This document shows positions 16,697 to 25,208 of a stretch of 64,000 nucleotides of DNA, piece after piece. The notes under the pieces were generated by a model. That model did no database searches. It saw only the letters and a list, made by a program, of their open reading frames with translations, and was not told where the DNA came from. Every line of letters starts with the position of its first letter. Position 1 is the first letter of the stretch. Origin of the DNA: a virus; the IMG/VR virus record IMGVR_UViG_3300032053_000058, positions 1-64,000 of that record; one strand, written 5' to 3'. The translations under genes and the position numbers were made by a program.

Positions 16697-17430
16697 CCAT
16701 TCGCAACCCGAAACAAGAAGGCACGCCATTCTACGACTGCATCCCGCAGATCGGGCCGTGCCCAATGAACTGTAACCAATGTTTTTACAACCGTCCGGGT
16801 GCATACTACGTGCCCATCGACAAACCGCATATTCCAACACCCGAAGAAGTAGGTGACGGCATCGTGCGAATGAATTGCGGCAATGACAGCAACAATCAAC
16901 GCGACCTAGTGATTGAAACCACCAAACAATACAAGCATTTCTTCTTCAACACCAGCATCGCACGGTATGACTTTCCTGGTCCAGTGGTCCTGACGGCCAA
17001 TCCCAAGGAAGAAGACGAACAGCATTATATCAGGCCAATTTGGCACCGCGATGGTTGGTATTCACCCGCTCGCAATCTGATGTTTGTCCGTTTGCGGACC
17101 AGTGCTACGAATCTGTCCCTGGTGGATAAGGCGGTTGCCGCCTGGACAATTGCTCATGTGCCAGTGGTTATCACCTTCATGGCCTATTATGACCATCAAC
17201 CACTGGTGCCTGCCGACCTGACCTTTGAGGGTGAATGTTACGAGTGGCGGGTCCGTCACATCAATTCGTATTGGTGCCCGACCAAAGAGTTCATGCGTTG
17301 GATCATGTCACGTTATGCGGACAACCGCTTGGTGAGTATGTGTAGTAGCATCAACTCGGCCTACTGCCGGGACTGCCGCAACTGCGAAACCCACTATCTC
17401 CAAACCATGAAACGGTTGAGGGGCGAATGA
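16693..17430 (+). CDS. Radical SAM-like iron-sulfur protein
   Basis: A 245-residue protein. Near residue 21 is CPMNCNQC, a CxxxCxxC signature for a 4Fe-4S cluster that binds SAM, followed by a Tyr-rich stretch. The C-terminus has another Cys cluster (CSSINS..CRDCRNC) that could hold an auxiliary cluster, as in SPASM-type enzymes. A conserved strand-and-Asn pattern (VLTANPKEED) fits a TIM-type barrel. The substrate is unknown; nothing else in the small operon points to one. Confidence 0.68.
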   Translation: MTIRNPKQEGTPFYDCIPQIGPCPMNCNQCFYNRPGAYYVPIDKPHIPTPEEVGDGIVRMNCGNDSNNQRDLVIETTKQYKHFFFNTSIARYDFPGPVVLTANPKEEDEQHYIRPIWHRDGWYSPARNLMFVRLRTSATNLSLVDKAVAAWTIAHVPVVITFMAYYDHQPLVPADLTFEGECYEWRVRHINSYWCPTKEFMRWIMSRYADNRLVSMCSSINSAYCRDCRNCETHYLQTMKRLRGE

Positions 17431-17630
17431 CCATACGTGAAGCAGTCAAAGAAATCGACGCTGTATTCGGGAACGGATTTGCCAAAGCAAATCCGAGTCT
17501 CGTCGGAAGTGTTTTACAGGCTGACGCCTTGAAGGAAATCGACAAGACGTTTGTGGAAGCCATTGAAAACATTGTCGCCGGGGCCGGAAAGGTCAATTTA
17601 GCGTCTTTGGTTTCGAGTCTTCTCAAATGA
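17427..17630 (+). CDS. Hypothetical protein, 67 aa
   Basis: Not recognised. Probably all-helical, with two similar half-repeats (REAVKEIDAVFGNGFA and LKEIDKTFVEAIEN). ATGA overlap with the radical SAM gene. Confidence 0.6.
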   Translation: MTIREAVKEIDAVFGNGFAKANPSLVGSVLQADALKEIDKTFVEAIENIVAGAGKVNLASLVSSLLK

Positions 17631-17672
17631 ATCCCACGGTTGTTGACATAGTTCTGGAAACCTGGTGTCCAC

Positions 17673-17834
17673 ATGAAGATATTATCGGTTGTTTGGCTTC
17701 TTGCCTTGAACTTTCTGGCCTTTGCAGCCGTGAGTCGGCTTTTCGAGCAATATCACCGTCTGCTCCCTTACATCCTGTGTATTGCGTTGGGCCTGACAAC
17801 GGGCCTTGCAGTGCGCTACGTCAGCGAGGATTGA
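17673..17834 (+). CDS. Small two-pass membrane protein
   Basis: 53 residues starting MKILSVVWLLALNFLAFA, with two hydrophobic segments. It overlaps in another frame with an ORF open from 17627 that would run to 18145 as one 172-residue protein. The hydrophobic pattern here and the free ATG at 17837 favour two separate genes. Confidence 0.5.
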   Translation: MKILSVVWLLALNFLAFAAVSRLFEQYHRLLPYILCIALGLTTGLAVRYVSED

Positions 17835-17836
17835 AC

Positions 17837-18145
17837 ATGCTCAGTATCGAACAAGACGTTGCCGTTGGAACCCAGAACTTAGGCCCTGGCCTCAACCTGA
17901 CTGATCTACCCGACCTGGCAGCGGGCCGCCTGCGGGTCTGGCAACTCATGCGTGACTTGCAATGGCACACGGTTCCCGAGATGCACACTGCCGCTGGCAC
18001 AGATGGACCGGCCTTGCAGGGCGACCGTCGCTGGCGGGAAGTCCGGGCCGTTCTCAAGCATCATGGTTACGGCTGGGAAAAGCGCATCTGTGATGGTGCG
18101 AAACGTCTTTGGGAGTACCGATTGGTGCCGCCATGCACGGACTAA
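17837..18145 (+). CDS. Possible winged-helix DNA-binding protein
   Basis: 102 residues. LRVWQLMRDLQWHTVPEMHTAAG followed by RRWREVRAVLKHHGYGWEKR resembles winged-helix proteins in which a first helix leads into a helix-turn-helix and an Arg-rich wing. No catalytic motif is seen. The start may instead be 17627. Confidence 0.6.
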   Translation: MLSIEQDVAVGTQNLGPGLNLTDLPDLAAGRLRVWQLMRDLQWHTVPEMHTAAGTDGPALQGDRRWREVRAVLKHHGYGWEKRICDGAKRLWEYRLVPPCTD

Positions 18146-18321
18146 CGATTCAGATTTCCAAGACTGCGAACGGGTTGCAAGATTACGTACAGATTACCGC
18201 GCCCGATCAGGTCTCTCTGAACATCGTCTTGATCGCTGACAAAATCAACATCCAGGACAGTCGAAATGAGCAACATCAATGTGAGCATCGAGCAGGTCGC
18301 CGAGGTCGTCGCGCATCCTAA
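18133..18321 (+). CDS. Hypothetical protein, 62 aa
   Basis: Not recognised. It begins in the stop region of the gene before and overlaps the RNA ligase gene by 56 nt. Its Arg-rich end is within the overlap and may be dictated by the ligase frame. Confidence 0.5.
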   Translation: MHGLTIQISKTANGLQDYVQITAPDQVSLNIVLIADKINIQDSRNEQHQCEHRAGRRGRRAS

Positions 18322-19342
18322 TGCCGACCGATTGGAGATCGTCAAGATTCTTGGCACGCAGACGATTGTGCCCAAGGGCGAATACAAGGTGGGCGACCGC
18401 GTGGTCTTCTTCCCGCCCGACATCTTACTCCCTCCGGCTGTCTCCGAGAAACTAGGCATCCAGAAGTACCTCAAAGGGTGCATGTTGGGTGGCTTGAAGT
18501 TGCCTTGCCGGGTAGCTGCCTGTCGTTTGCGCGGCACCCCGAGTTATGGATTCATTATCCGTGCCGAGGGTAATGAACCCCTTGGAACGGATGTATCAGC
18601 CGACTTCGGGGCCGAGAAATATGAGCCACCAGTCAGTTCAATGGATCGTCGCCGCTTCAATGGTGACTGCGCCACCGATCATTCGACATTCCACAAGTAC
18701 ACGGACATCCAAAACTACTACCGGTATGCGTCGGCTTTGCCTGACGAGACCCCCGTGCGCATCACTGAGAAAATCCACGGGACCAATAGCCGTGTTGGCT
18801 ACGTCCGCACAGAAGCAGGCGGCTATGTGTTCATGGGCGGTTCGCACAAGACGAACCGCAAAGAGTTCGATGTGGCGGGCAATCGGTCGCTTTACTGGCG
18901 ACCCCTGGCGTCCAACATGCTTGGGATGCTGGTGGCCTTGAGTGGGGACAAACATGATGTCATCGTGTTTGGTGAGTTGTTCGGTCCTGGCATCCAGGAT
19001 TTGGACTATGGCGTGGTGCCAGGTGAAGTCGGCTATCAGGTTTTCGACATCACCATTGACGGTCAATACATCGACTGGGACGACCTGCAAGCCGCGTGCG
19101 AAACACACGGTATTGCTACCGTGCCTTTGTTGTATCACGGTCCTTTCAGTAGATGGGTCTTGGATGCCCATACGGATGGTCCCACAACTCTTGGAACCGT
19201 GCGGTCCAAGTTCAAGGGACGTGAGGGTGTCGTCGTGACGCCTCTCCATGAGACATGGAGTGACATACTGGGCGGGCGACTGATCCTCAAGAACAAGTCG
19301 GCTGATTATCTCGACCGAAGGGGTGCAGTTGACAATGAGTAG
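18266..19342 (+). CDS. RNA ligase, Rnl5/DraRnl-like
   Basis: A 358-residue RNA ligase. Residues 1-105 form an N-terminal OB-like domain (VAEVVAHPNADRLEIVKI, PKGEYKVGDRVVFFPP) as in the Deinococcus DraRnl type. The nucleotidyl motif KIHGTN lies near 168, then FGELFG (~237), REGVVVTP (~325) and LKNKSADYL (~345). It seals nicked RNA, so a role in repairing cleaved tRNA is likely. An RlaP-like protein at 38360 belongs to a family linked to RNA ligases. Confidence 0.85.
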   Translation: MSNINVSIEQVAEVVAHPNADRLEIVKILGTQTIVPKGEYKVGDRVVFFPPDILLPPAVSEKLGIQKYLKGCMLGGLKLPCRVAACRLRGTPSYGFIIRAEGNEPLGTDVSADFGAEKYEPPVSSMDRRRFNGDCATDHSTFHKYTDIQNYYRYASALPDETPVRITEKIHGTNSRVGYVRTEAGGYVFMGGSHKTNRKEFDVAGNRSLYWRPLASNMLGMLVALSGDKHDVIVFGELFGPGIQDLDYGVVPGEVGYQVFDITIDGQYIDWDDLQAACETHGIATVPLLYHGPFSRWVLDAHTDGPTTLGTVRSKFKGREGVVVTPLHETWSDILGGRLILKNKSADYLDRRGAVDNE

Positions 19343-19643
19343 TCTCACTCTACGTCAGATCAAGAATGTTGTCCACAAGATGGACGACACAATAACACCT
19401 GATGATGAAGCCTATCAGGCTGCCGTCATCATGTTGGCCGCCTTGCAGGTTGGCGCGAACATCCGCCGGGTGGCACGATTCACTGGCTACCCGATTCGGG
19501 AGGTTGCGAGAATCGGTTATTGTCTCCGTGCGAATGGTATCTGGTCCGGGTCCAAAACCAAGTGCGATTGGTTCGAGAAGGACGGCGGTCTTGCCTTTTG
19601 GTTAGATGTCAGTGTTGCCCTTGGTTACATGGAGCGGGTATGA
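19335..19643 (+). CDS. Small putative DNA-binding protein
   Basis: 102 residues. The middle (VGANIRRVARFTGYPIREVARIGYCLRANGIW) has the spacing of a helix-turn-helix. It starts 8 nt before the ligase stop and ends in an ATGA overlap. Confidence 0.55.
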   Translation: MSSLTLRQIKNVVHKMDDTITPDDEAYQAAVIMLAALQVGANIRRVARFTGYPIREVARIGYCLRANGIWSGSKTKCDWFEKDGGLAFWLDVSVALGYMERV

Positions 19644-20128
19644 AAATCTTCAAGTACAGTCTGCGATTTGTACGTGGTGTCCTATTGGGCATGTTGATTG
19701 CTCTGATTCCTGGCTACCTCTTTGGCGTGATCGGTTACGGATCAACGTATGGTGGCATCGCGGAACAAATGTGGCTTGATGATTGTATCGCACACGTACA
19801 CTATCTTCGCGCCAACTGTGATGATCCTGACCTACAAGACGTATTGGATTATACGATCCAACGTTACAATCGAATCGGACCTTTCGATATTGCGGTGTGT
19901 CGCCTTTGGCAAATGCCCTTTAAGACTCCGGCTATTGCTTGCAACAATCCATTGATTCCTGGCATGTCGGTGGACATTGAAGTGCTCACGTTTCCAATCC
20001 ACGACGGCGCAATGATCGTGATTCACGAAGCCTTGCATGACTATTTTCCATTCGCCGGGCACAGTCACATTACACCCCGCGAAGAAAAATTGGAGGAGTT
20101 GTACTATGGTCTCCGACACCTTCGTTGA
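19640..20128 (+). CDS. Membrane-anchored HExxH protein
   Basis: 162 residues. An N-terminal membrane segment (~residues 10-32) is followed by a soluble domain with VIHEALHDYFPFAGH, a zinc-protease-like HExxH with a further His. No known peptidase family is recognised, so peptidase activity is inferred from the motif. The next gene's ribosome site (GGAGGAG) lies within its end. Confidence 0.6.
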   Translation: MKIFKYSLRFVRGVLLGMLIALIPGYLFGVIGYGSTYGGIAEQMWLDDCIAHVHYLRANCDDPDLQDVLDYTIQRYNRIGPFDIAVCRLWQMPFKTPAIACNNPLIPGMSVDIEVLTFPIHDGAMIVIHEALHDYFPFAGHSHITPREEKLEELYYGLRHLR

Positions 20129-20291
20129 AGTCACCTGTGACGGGTGCCACGCGATTGAAGTGGTCCAGTTGACCGCAATCGCCTGCCGAGGTTGGGATGA
20201 ACGCAACGTTGCAGGTCATCTCAAAAGCATCGGTTGGACCGTCGATGGCGATTTGCACTACTGCGACGAGTGCCGCCCGAGGAAGAAATGA
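20106..20291 (+). CDS. Zinc-ribbon microprotein
   Basis: 61 residues. Two Cys pairs (TCDGCHAIE and YCDECRPRK) frame a short helical middle, as in treble-clef or zinc-ribbon proteins. A GGAGGAG site lies before the ATG. It is one of about a dozen zinc-binding microproteins in the window. Confidence 0.65.
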   Translation: MVSDTFVEVTCDGCHAIEVVQLTAIACRGWDERNVAGHLKSIGWTVDGDLHYCDECRPRKK

Positions 20292-20494
20292 TGGAAGGTT
20301 GGGTCTGGTTACTGAACGCAACCAAGAGCCATTACATGGTCGATGGCCGCTCCCTGTGCGGGAAGTGGGCCTATCTTGGCATTGATTACGAACAACGCCC
20401 CGCCAACAACGGGGATTGTGCAACTTGTAGGAAGAAGCATGAACGACACACAGCGAATTGCAGCCGCTCTGGACCTGGCGGTTCTGAAACCTAA
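20288..20494 (+). CDS. Hypothetical protein, 68 aa
   Basis: Not recognised. It contains CGKW and CATCRKKH, so may bind zinc. ATGA overlap at the start and a 56-nt overlap with the aldolase gene at the end, where the composition (Ser/Gly) looks forced by the other frame. Confidence 0.55.
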   Translation: MMEGWVWLLNATKSHYMVDGRSLCGKWAYLGIDYEQRPANNGDCATCRKKHERHTANCSRSGPGGSET

Positions 20495-21083
20495 TGCCCG
20501 CAGTGGAGATGTACTTGGTGCCGCTCGTACAGTGGAAGAGTACAACCTAGCTTCGATCTGTGTGGCACCTTGCAATGTACAACTTGCCCGTCTCTACACG
20601 AGTCGCGTTTGTGCCGTCATTGGTTTCCCACATGGCAACACTTTGAGTGAAGTCAAACGCATGGAGGCGCATCGCGCCATCGACTACGGAGTTTGTGAGT
20701 TGGACGTGGTAGTAAATTTCGGTCGTTTCTTAGAAGGCAACATCGAAACTTTACGGCCGGAATTGGAAGGAATCGTTCGTGATGCCCATTCTTGCGGCGT
20801 AAAAGTCAAAGCCATCCTGGAAACTTACTACTATAACGGGCAGCAGATTTGGAACGCTTGCCGCGAATGTGTCGATGCCGGTGTGGATTGGGTGAAGACT
20901 TCAACTGGCTTTGCACCTGGCGGCGCGACACCCGAAGCCGTCAAAATCATGCTTGAAGCCGTTGCTGGACAAGCGCAAGTCAAGGCCAGCGGCGGTATCA
21001 AGACACAGAACGACGCCCTGTTGTACCTGGATTTGGGTTGCACTCGCATCGGGGCAGGTCGTTACAAGGAGTTGATCCTATGA
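20439..21083 (+). CDS. deoC: Deoxyribose-phosphate aldolase
   Basis: A 214-residue class I aldolase that interconverts 2-deoxyribose 5-phosphate with glyceraldehyde 3-phosphate and acetaldehyde. The Schiff-base Lys is in DWVKTSTGF (~152). The partner Asp and Lys sit in ELDVVVNFG (~88) and VKASGGIK (~180). Length matches the bacterial family. With the deoxyribosyltransferase-like gene next to it, it may recycle host deoxynucleosides. Confidence 0.9.
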   Translation: MNDTQRIAAALDLAVLKPNARSGDVLGAARTVEEYNLASICVAPCNVQLARLYTSRVCAVIGFPHGNTLSEVKRMEAHRAIDYGVCELDVVVNFGRFLEGNIETLRPELEGIVRDAHSCGVKVKAILETYYYNGQQIWNACRECVDAGVDWVKTSTGFAPGGATPEAVKIMLEAVAGQAQVKASGGIKTQNDALLYLDLGCTRIGAGRYKELIL

Positions 21084-21697
21084 GAAAGATGAACCGCTTG
21101 GCTCTGAATCGTGGCTACCTTTGTGGAGCGATGGATCGCGTATTGGATGGCGGCATTGGCTGGCGTCAAGACTTGAAGACCAGTCTGAAAGACTTGAAGG
21201 TTCTCTGGCTTGATCCGACGCGCAAACCCATCAATATCGGCGTCGAAGACTTGGAGAATCGTGCCTTGCGGCACAAGGCCAAACGGGTCGGTGACTTCGA
21301 GTTCGTCCGCACGCAAATGAAACAGATTCGTCCTGTCGATCTGCGTCTCGTTGACATCTGCGATTTTATGATTGTCAACATCGACTTGGATATTCATGCC
21401 TGCGGCACCTACGAAGAATTGTACTGGGCCAATCGGATGAAGAAACCTTGCATCCTGCGGGTTGAACAAGGAATCGAACACACGCCGGATTGGCTCTTCG
21501 GCGTACTTCCCTTTGAGATGATCTTCTCAACGTGGGCCGACGTGAAGACATACCTGCGGCATATCGCACATGACCCTGTAATTGACCGACTCAATCGTTG
21601 GTACTTCTTTGACTGGATGGGTGAACATTGTGACCCCAACACTGTCAATATCAAGCGCCAACCGAAGCAACGGTCAAAACCGAAGGGGAAGAAATGA
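21080..21697 (+). CDS. Nucleoside 2-deoxyribosyltransferase-like protein
   Basis: 205 residues. GYLCGAMDRV near the N-terminus, ICDFMIVNIDLD at ~94 and HACGTYEELYWANRMKKP at ~105 follow the deoxyribosyltransferase fold, where the Glu of the GTxxE motif attacks the sugar. The C-terminus (Lys/Arg/Gln-rich) is an extension. ATGA overlap with deoC supports a shared pathway. Confidence 0.7.
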   Translation: MRKMNRLALNRGYLCGAMDRVLDGGIGWRQDLKTSLKDLKVLWLDPTRKPINIGVEDLENRALRHKAKRVGDFEFVRTQMKQIRPVDLRLVDICDFMIVNIDLDIHACGTYEELYWANRMKKPCILRVEQGIEHTPDWLFGVLPFEMIFSTWADVKTYLRHIAHDPVIDRLNRWYFFDWMGEHCDPNTVNIKRQPKQRSKPKGKK

Positions 21698-21924
21698 GAC
21701 CAGACACAAGCACTCCAAGACGAACTTTGGTCAAAGCAGTGAGTTGGGAATCGTTCTCAACGCTGGCGACCTTTGGCCTAGCGTGGTTCATGTTTGGTAG
21801 TCTGGAAACGTGTGTAGCATTTGCCGGAGCTAGTTACGTGATGAAGTTGATCCTTTTCTACTACCATGAGAGAGTGTGGCATCAGATTCCGTATGGCAAG
21901 ATACATTCGACTGACGCAGGATAA
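21694..21924 (+). CDS. DUF2061-like membrane protein
   Basis: 76 residues. RTLVKAVSWESFSTLATFGLAWF and the ending LILFYYHERVWHQIPYG match the small DUF2061 membrane family as I know it: Arg-x-Leu-Lys at the start, two membrane segments, then HERxW. Its function is unknown. Confidence 0.75.
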   Translation: MRPDTSTPRRTLVKAVSWESFSTLATFGLAWFMFGSLETCVAFAGASYVMKLILFYYHERVWHQIPYGKIHSTDAG

Positions 21925-22345
21925 GTGCGCCATTGTCAGCGACCGTGATTATAGAACCGTCATGGAATATACCCCGTGGTATTTCGACGGTAACTATGCC
22001 GTTCGTATGACACCGCGACCAAATCGGCGAAAGTTGTATATGCACCGTTTGATCGCACGGTTGCGAGGCGACCCATTGAAAATGGAAGTCGATCATCACA
22101 ACCACAATGGATTAGACAATCAACGCCGAAATTTGAGGCCAGCGACACGCTCACAACAATCACAAAACAGCCGTAAACAACAACGATCATTGCCTAAAGG
22201 CGTCCGTTGGCATACCCGTGACGAGGTATTCACTGCGCAAATTAGTGGCAAACATATCGGGACATACCAAACGGCTGCGGCTGCACATCGCGCCTATTGC
22301 CGCGAAGCACGGCGTTTGTTTGGTGACTTTGCGTGTACTGAGTAG
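21893..22345 (+). CDS. HNH endonuclease with AP2-type DNA-binding domain
   Basis: 150 residues. MEVDHHNHNGLDNQRRNLRPAT carries the HNH core (DHHNHN..N), and KGVRWHTRDEVFTAQISGKHIGTY is AP2-like. Such free-standing genes behave as homing endonucleases. It overlaps the membrane gene before it by 32 nt, which suggests insertion at the operon joint. A relative lies at 47368-47934. Confidence 0.85.
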   Translation: MARYIRLTQDKCAIVSDRDYRTVMEYTPWYFDGNYAVRMTPRPNRRKLYMHRLIARLRGDPLKMEVDHHNHNGLDNQRRNLRPATRSQQSQNSRKQQRSLPKGVRWHTRDEVFTAQISGKHIGTYQTAAAAHRAYCREARRLFGDFACTE

Positions 22346-22357
22346 ATACAAATGTGA

Positions 22358-22498
22358 ATGGTGCCCGAGGGTGGCTGTTCGTGTTTCGGTGACGAGCGGC
22401 CTGGGTGGGATGTTATGGGCGTGTGGACTAGCGGAGATTATACCGACGCCAGCGAAACACGCAGTAGGGCACCTAGCTTACAATGGAGATGCGAATGA
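22358..22498 (+). CDS. Hypothetical protein, 46 aa
   Basis: Not recognised. Rich in Gly, Cys and Trp. Its TGA overlaps the next ATG as ATGA, which is the main support for it. Confidence 0.45.
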   Translation: MVPEGGCSCFGDERPGWDVMGVWTSGDYTDASETRSRAPSLQWRCE

Positions 22499-22719
22499 GA
22501 ATTACGCAACGTGTGACAAAAGGCCCACGAGTCAAGAGTAAACTCGTTCCTTATCGAAAGTCTCCGACGCTTCGCGTCAGTCGAAACAAACCGTGCCCTT
22601 GCAAGAGTGGCAAGAAATTCAAGCACTGTTGCTTGCCGAAGGTTCAGGTGTTAGAAACACTTTCACCTGGGCTTCGTCAACAGGCTCTTGTTGAACAGAT
22701 TCTAGGAAAGCCTCTATGA
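22495..22719 (+). CDS. SEC-C motif zinc-binding protein
   Basis: 74 residues. The middle carries NKPCPCKSGKKFKHCC, the SEC-C metal-binding motif known from the end of SecA and from many small proteins. Basic N-terminus, helical C-terminus. ATGA overlaps on both sides. Confidence 0.8.
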   Translation: MRITQRVTKGPRVKSKLVPYRKSPTLRVSRNKPCPCKSGKKFKHCCLPKVQVLETLSPGLRQQALVEQILGKPL

Positions 22720-23057
22720 AACCGCTCTTCTACATTGCCCTCTTAGTTGCATTGATCGTGACTGCGGGTTGTCAACCAACGCCTGCGCCCAAACCACGCC
22801 CACGCCCACGCCCATGCCCGTGCCCTGGTCCGTGTCCCAAGCCGATGGAAATTCAAGAGTCCCAACTGGTCTCGGACTTGAGTGACATGCCATTGCCGCC
22901 TTTTGATACGACGCCAGTAGCCGTGAAGTCGGCCAAAATGCCGGTATCCGTCGAAGTGCCGGTTGAAGTCATTGTCTCACCCCTTCCCATAATCACCCCA
23001 ACGACGGAATCCAATCGCCGTCCCTATGCTCCCTTTTTCCGCCGAGGTCGCAGATGA
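22716..23057 (+). CDS. Lipoprotein with Pro-rich linker
   Basis: 113 residues. A signal sequence ends in the lipobox VTAGC (Cys19). A Pro/Arg/Cys-rich run (residues 22-43) follows, then an acidic part and a Val/Pro-rich part. It is probably exported and lipid-anchored in the host envelope, a typical place for superinfection-exclusion proteins; that role is inference. Confidence 0.75.
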   Translation: MKPLFYIALLVALIVTAGCQPTPAPKPRPRPRPCPCPGPCPKPMEIQESQLVSDLSDMPLPPFDTTPVAVKSAKMPVSVEVPVEVIVSPLPIITPTTESNRRPYAPFFRRGRR

Positions 23058-24049
23058 AGTTACCACGTTCCCTTTCGTATTCGTCGATGTCACTTCTCGA
23101 AAAGAATCCCGAGGAGTTTTACATTCGTTACCTTGCCGACAAGGCCGCTCCGCGCACGCCACAAGAACCACCGATGGCGGTAGGGTCTTCATTTGATGCG
23201 CACGTAAAGGCCGCGCTGGTGGAAACTTTGTTCGGGCAGGTGCCCGAGTTCGAGTTGGCGACCATCTTCGAGTCGCAGGTCGAATCACAGTGCCGAGACT
23301 TTGCCCTGGGTGCAGGTCAATATGTCTTCGAGTGTTACAAACGCTGCGGAGCCTACGGCGACCTATTGACCCTCTTGCAAAAGTCAGTCGAGCCGCCCCG
23401 TTTCGAGTTCAAGGTTGATGGACTGGTTGGCGACGTGCCCTTCACCGGCAAACCTGATTGTCGTTTCGTACTCGATTTCGGTGAAGGCCGTATTCAGACA
23501 ATCCTTGACTGGAAGGTCAAGGGGTTCTGTTCCAAGTATGGAGCATCCCCGACGCCAGGTTACGCTCTTTGCCGGGATGCCTACCCCGAAGGTGTGAAGG
23601 CAAGTCGCAGCCACGGGACAGAACACAACAAGTACCTGGGCCATTCCTTCCGGGGTCTGGTCATCAATGCCGGGTACATGGAAACCTGCTCGACGGAATA
23701 TGCTGACCAACTTTGCCTCTATGGCTGGTTGCTCAAAGAGACGCCAGGCGACGAGAACGTGGTCTGTTGCATCGAAGAGATCGTCAGCAAGTATATGGGC
23801 GATCAGCGCCCATTGCTTCGAGTCGCCAATCACAAAGGACGTGTTAAGTCCGAATACCAGTTGGCTCTGGTCGCCCGCGTGAAAGCGTGTTGGCAGCGTA
23901 TCACCAGCGGCTACCTCTTCCCGGAGATGCCACGCGAAGACAGTGACGCTCGATGCCAAATTCTCGACAAAACCGGCGAGGGTCTGTTATCAGACGGCAC
24001 CGGTCGTGACGAGTTTTTCAGCCAAGTAACTCGTGCAACAAGGTGGTAA
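23054..24049 (+). CDS. RecB/Cas4-like PD-(D/E)XK nuclease
   Basis: A 331-residue nuclease. SYSSMSLLEKNPEEFYIRYL at the N-terminus, MAVGSSFDAHV, FTGKPDCRFVLD and TILDWKVKG (D-x-K) and YADQLCLYGWLL follow the core of RecB-type nucleases. Several Cys residues are present but no clear four-Cys iron-sulfur site, so a plain exonuclease is favoured. It likely processes DNA ends in recombination or replication. Confidence 0.8.
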   Translation: MKLPRSLSYSSMSLLEKNPEEFYIRYLADKAAPRTPQEPPMAVGSSFDAHVKAALVETLFGQVPEFELATIFESQVESQCRDFALGAGQYVFECYKRCGAYGDLLTLLQKSVEPPRFEFKVDGLVGDVPFTGKPDCRFVLDFGEGRIQTILDWKVKGFCSKYGASPTPGYALCRDAYPEGVKASRSHGTEHNKYLGHSFRGLVINAGYMETCSTEYADQLCLYGWLLKETPGDENVVCCIEEIVSKYMGDQRPLLRVANHKGRVKSEYQLALVARVKACWQRITSGYLFPEMPREDSDARCQILDKTGEGLLSDGTGRDEFFSQVTRATRW

Positions 24050-24050
24050 C

Positions 24051-24332
24051 ATGCAACTTTTACCTGTCGCACTTGAACGGATTGCGGCCAGTGAGTTCAA
24101 GCCTGAGCACATCGTCAGTGTCTTGAAGACATTGGAACTTGCTTTACGACACAATCCGGTTCCTGTGGCCGAAATCACGTTGAACTACCAATCCGACGAG
24201 GATCAAGTCACCCAAGACGATTTGATTCCCGTCATCACCTTCTCGCTCCGACCTGCAAGGATTCCAAATGAAAAGATGGTTCAAGAAAATGCTGCGCAGT
24301 CCGAAACGTATCTTCCAACAATCAAAGGTTGA
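24051..24332 (+). CDS. Hypothetical protein, 93 aa
   Basis: Not recognised. It has a helical N-terminus (PVALERIAASEFKPEHIVSV) and beta-strand-like acidic C-terminal half. It overlaps the next gene by 65 nt. Confidence 0.6.
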   Translation: MQLLPVALERIAASEFKPEHIVSVLKTLELALRHNPVPVAEITLNYQSDEDQVTQDDLIPVITFSLRPARIPNEKMVQENAAQSETYLPTIKG

Positions 24333-24669
24333 ATTGCCGGAAGTCGTTTTGTTGCACAGTCTGAAACGAGTCCGGCGGCAAGTTTCGTACTTCGATTGTC
24401 CATTAACTGTGTTGCACAAGTGGTCGTGCATCATCGTGACCGACAAGGGCAACTACGAAAACACAACGGTTGTTTGCGTAGACCGGGACCAACGAGACGA
24501 TTCCGGTTGTGTCATTGTCACATTTACCCCAATGGAAGTCATTGGTTGTGGACATATCTTAGGCCAGATGGTCTACGATGACACGGGTACTCTCGTTGCA
24601 AATCGGCCTCTGAGTATTTACGTGCGATCAGGAGATACACTCAACATAACTTACACGGTGAATGTATGA
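24268..24669 (+). CDS. Hypothetical protein, 133 aa
   Basis: Not recognised. A very basic N-terminus (MKRWFKKMLRSPKRIF) precedes a beta-rich domain with repeated Val/Ile/Thr strands. An AAGGA site lies before this ATG inside the gene upstream. It resembles a small beta-sandwich, but no family is claimed. Confidence 0.65.
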   Translation: MKRWFKKMLRSPKRIFQQSKVELPEVVLLHSLKRVRRQVSYFDCPLTVLHKWSCIIVTDKGNYENTTVVCVDRDQRDDSGCVIVTFTPMEVIGCGHILGQMVYDDTGTLVANRPLSIYVRSGDTLNITYTVNV

Positions 24670-25208
24670 TTGAATCGCACACTCTCACAGGCGGCAACCG
24701 AGTAAAACAGCGGGAGCGCGATGACTTTTATCGCACGCCTGCCTGCGCCACTTGCGCACTGTTGCAACGGGAGACTTTCGAGGGAACAGTGTGGGAGTGT
24801 GCGTGCGGCGACGGCGCGATAAGCAAACTTCTACCGTTGAGTACGATTTCAACAGACTTGTTTGACCGTGGATTTGGCGAGATCGGAATTGACTTCCTCA
24901 CCGAACGTCGGCAAGTCAACAACATTGTCACGAATCCGCCCTACAAGTTGGCACAACAATTTGTTGAACATGCGTTAGAGTGTGCCGACCGGAAAGTAGC
25001 GATGTTGCTCAAGTTGAATTTCCTTGAAAGCATCAAACGGTACAGATTCTTTCAGCAGACACCGTTGCGAGCAGTCTACGTCTTCTCAAAACGCCTGAGT
25101 TTTGATAAAGGTGTCAAGAAGAGTGGCGGAAGGGGACTTCTCGCCTATGCCTGGTACGTGTGGGAGCAAGGTTACACACAACGACCCCAAATTGAGTGGA
25201 TTCGATGA
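24666..25208 (+). CDS. Adenine-type DNA methyltransferase-like protein
   Basis: 180 residues. VWECACGDGAISKLL is the SAM-binding motif and NIVTNPPYKLAQQF the NPPY catalytic motif, spaced as in gamma-class N6-adenine methyltransferases. A shorter than usual target-recognition part makes it a minimal enzyme. ATGA overlaps at both ends. Confidence 0.8.
   Translation: MIESHTLTGGNRVKQRERDDFYRTPACATCALLQRETFEGTVWECACGDGAISKLLPLSTISTDLFDRGFGEIGIDFLTERRQVNNIVTNPPYKLAQQFVEHALECADRKVAMLLKLNFLESIKRYRFFQQTPLRAVYVFSKRLSFDKGVKKSGGRGLLAYAWYVWEQGYTQRPQIEWIR

Noticed and set aside
23384-23959. Minus-strand ORF of 191 residues
   Set aside because: Antisense to the RecB/Cas4-like nuclease, which has the family motifs.
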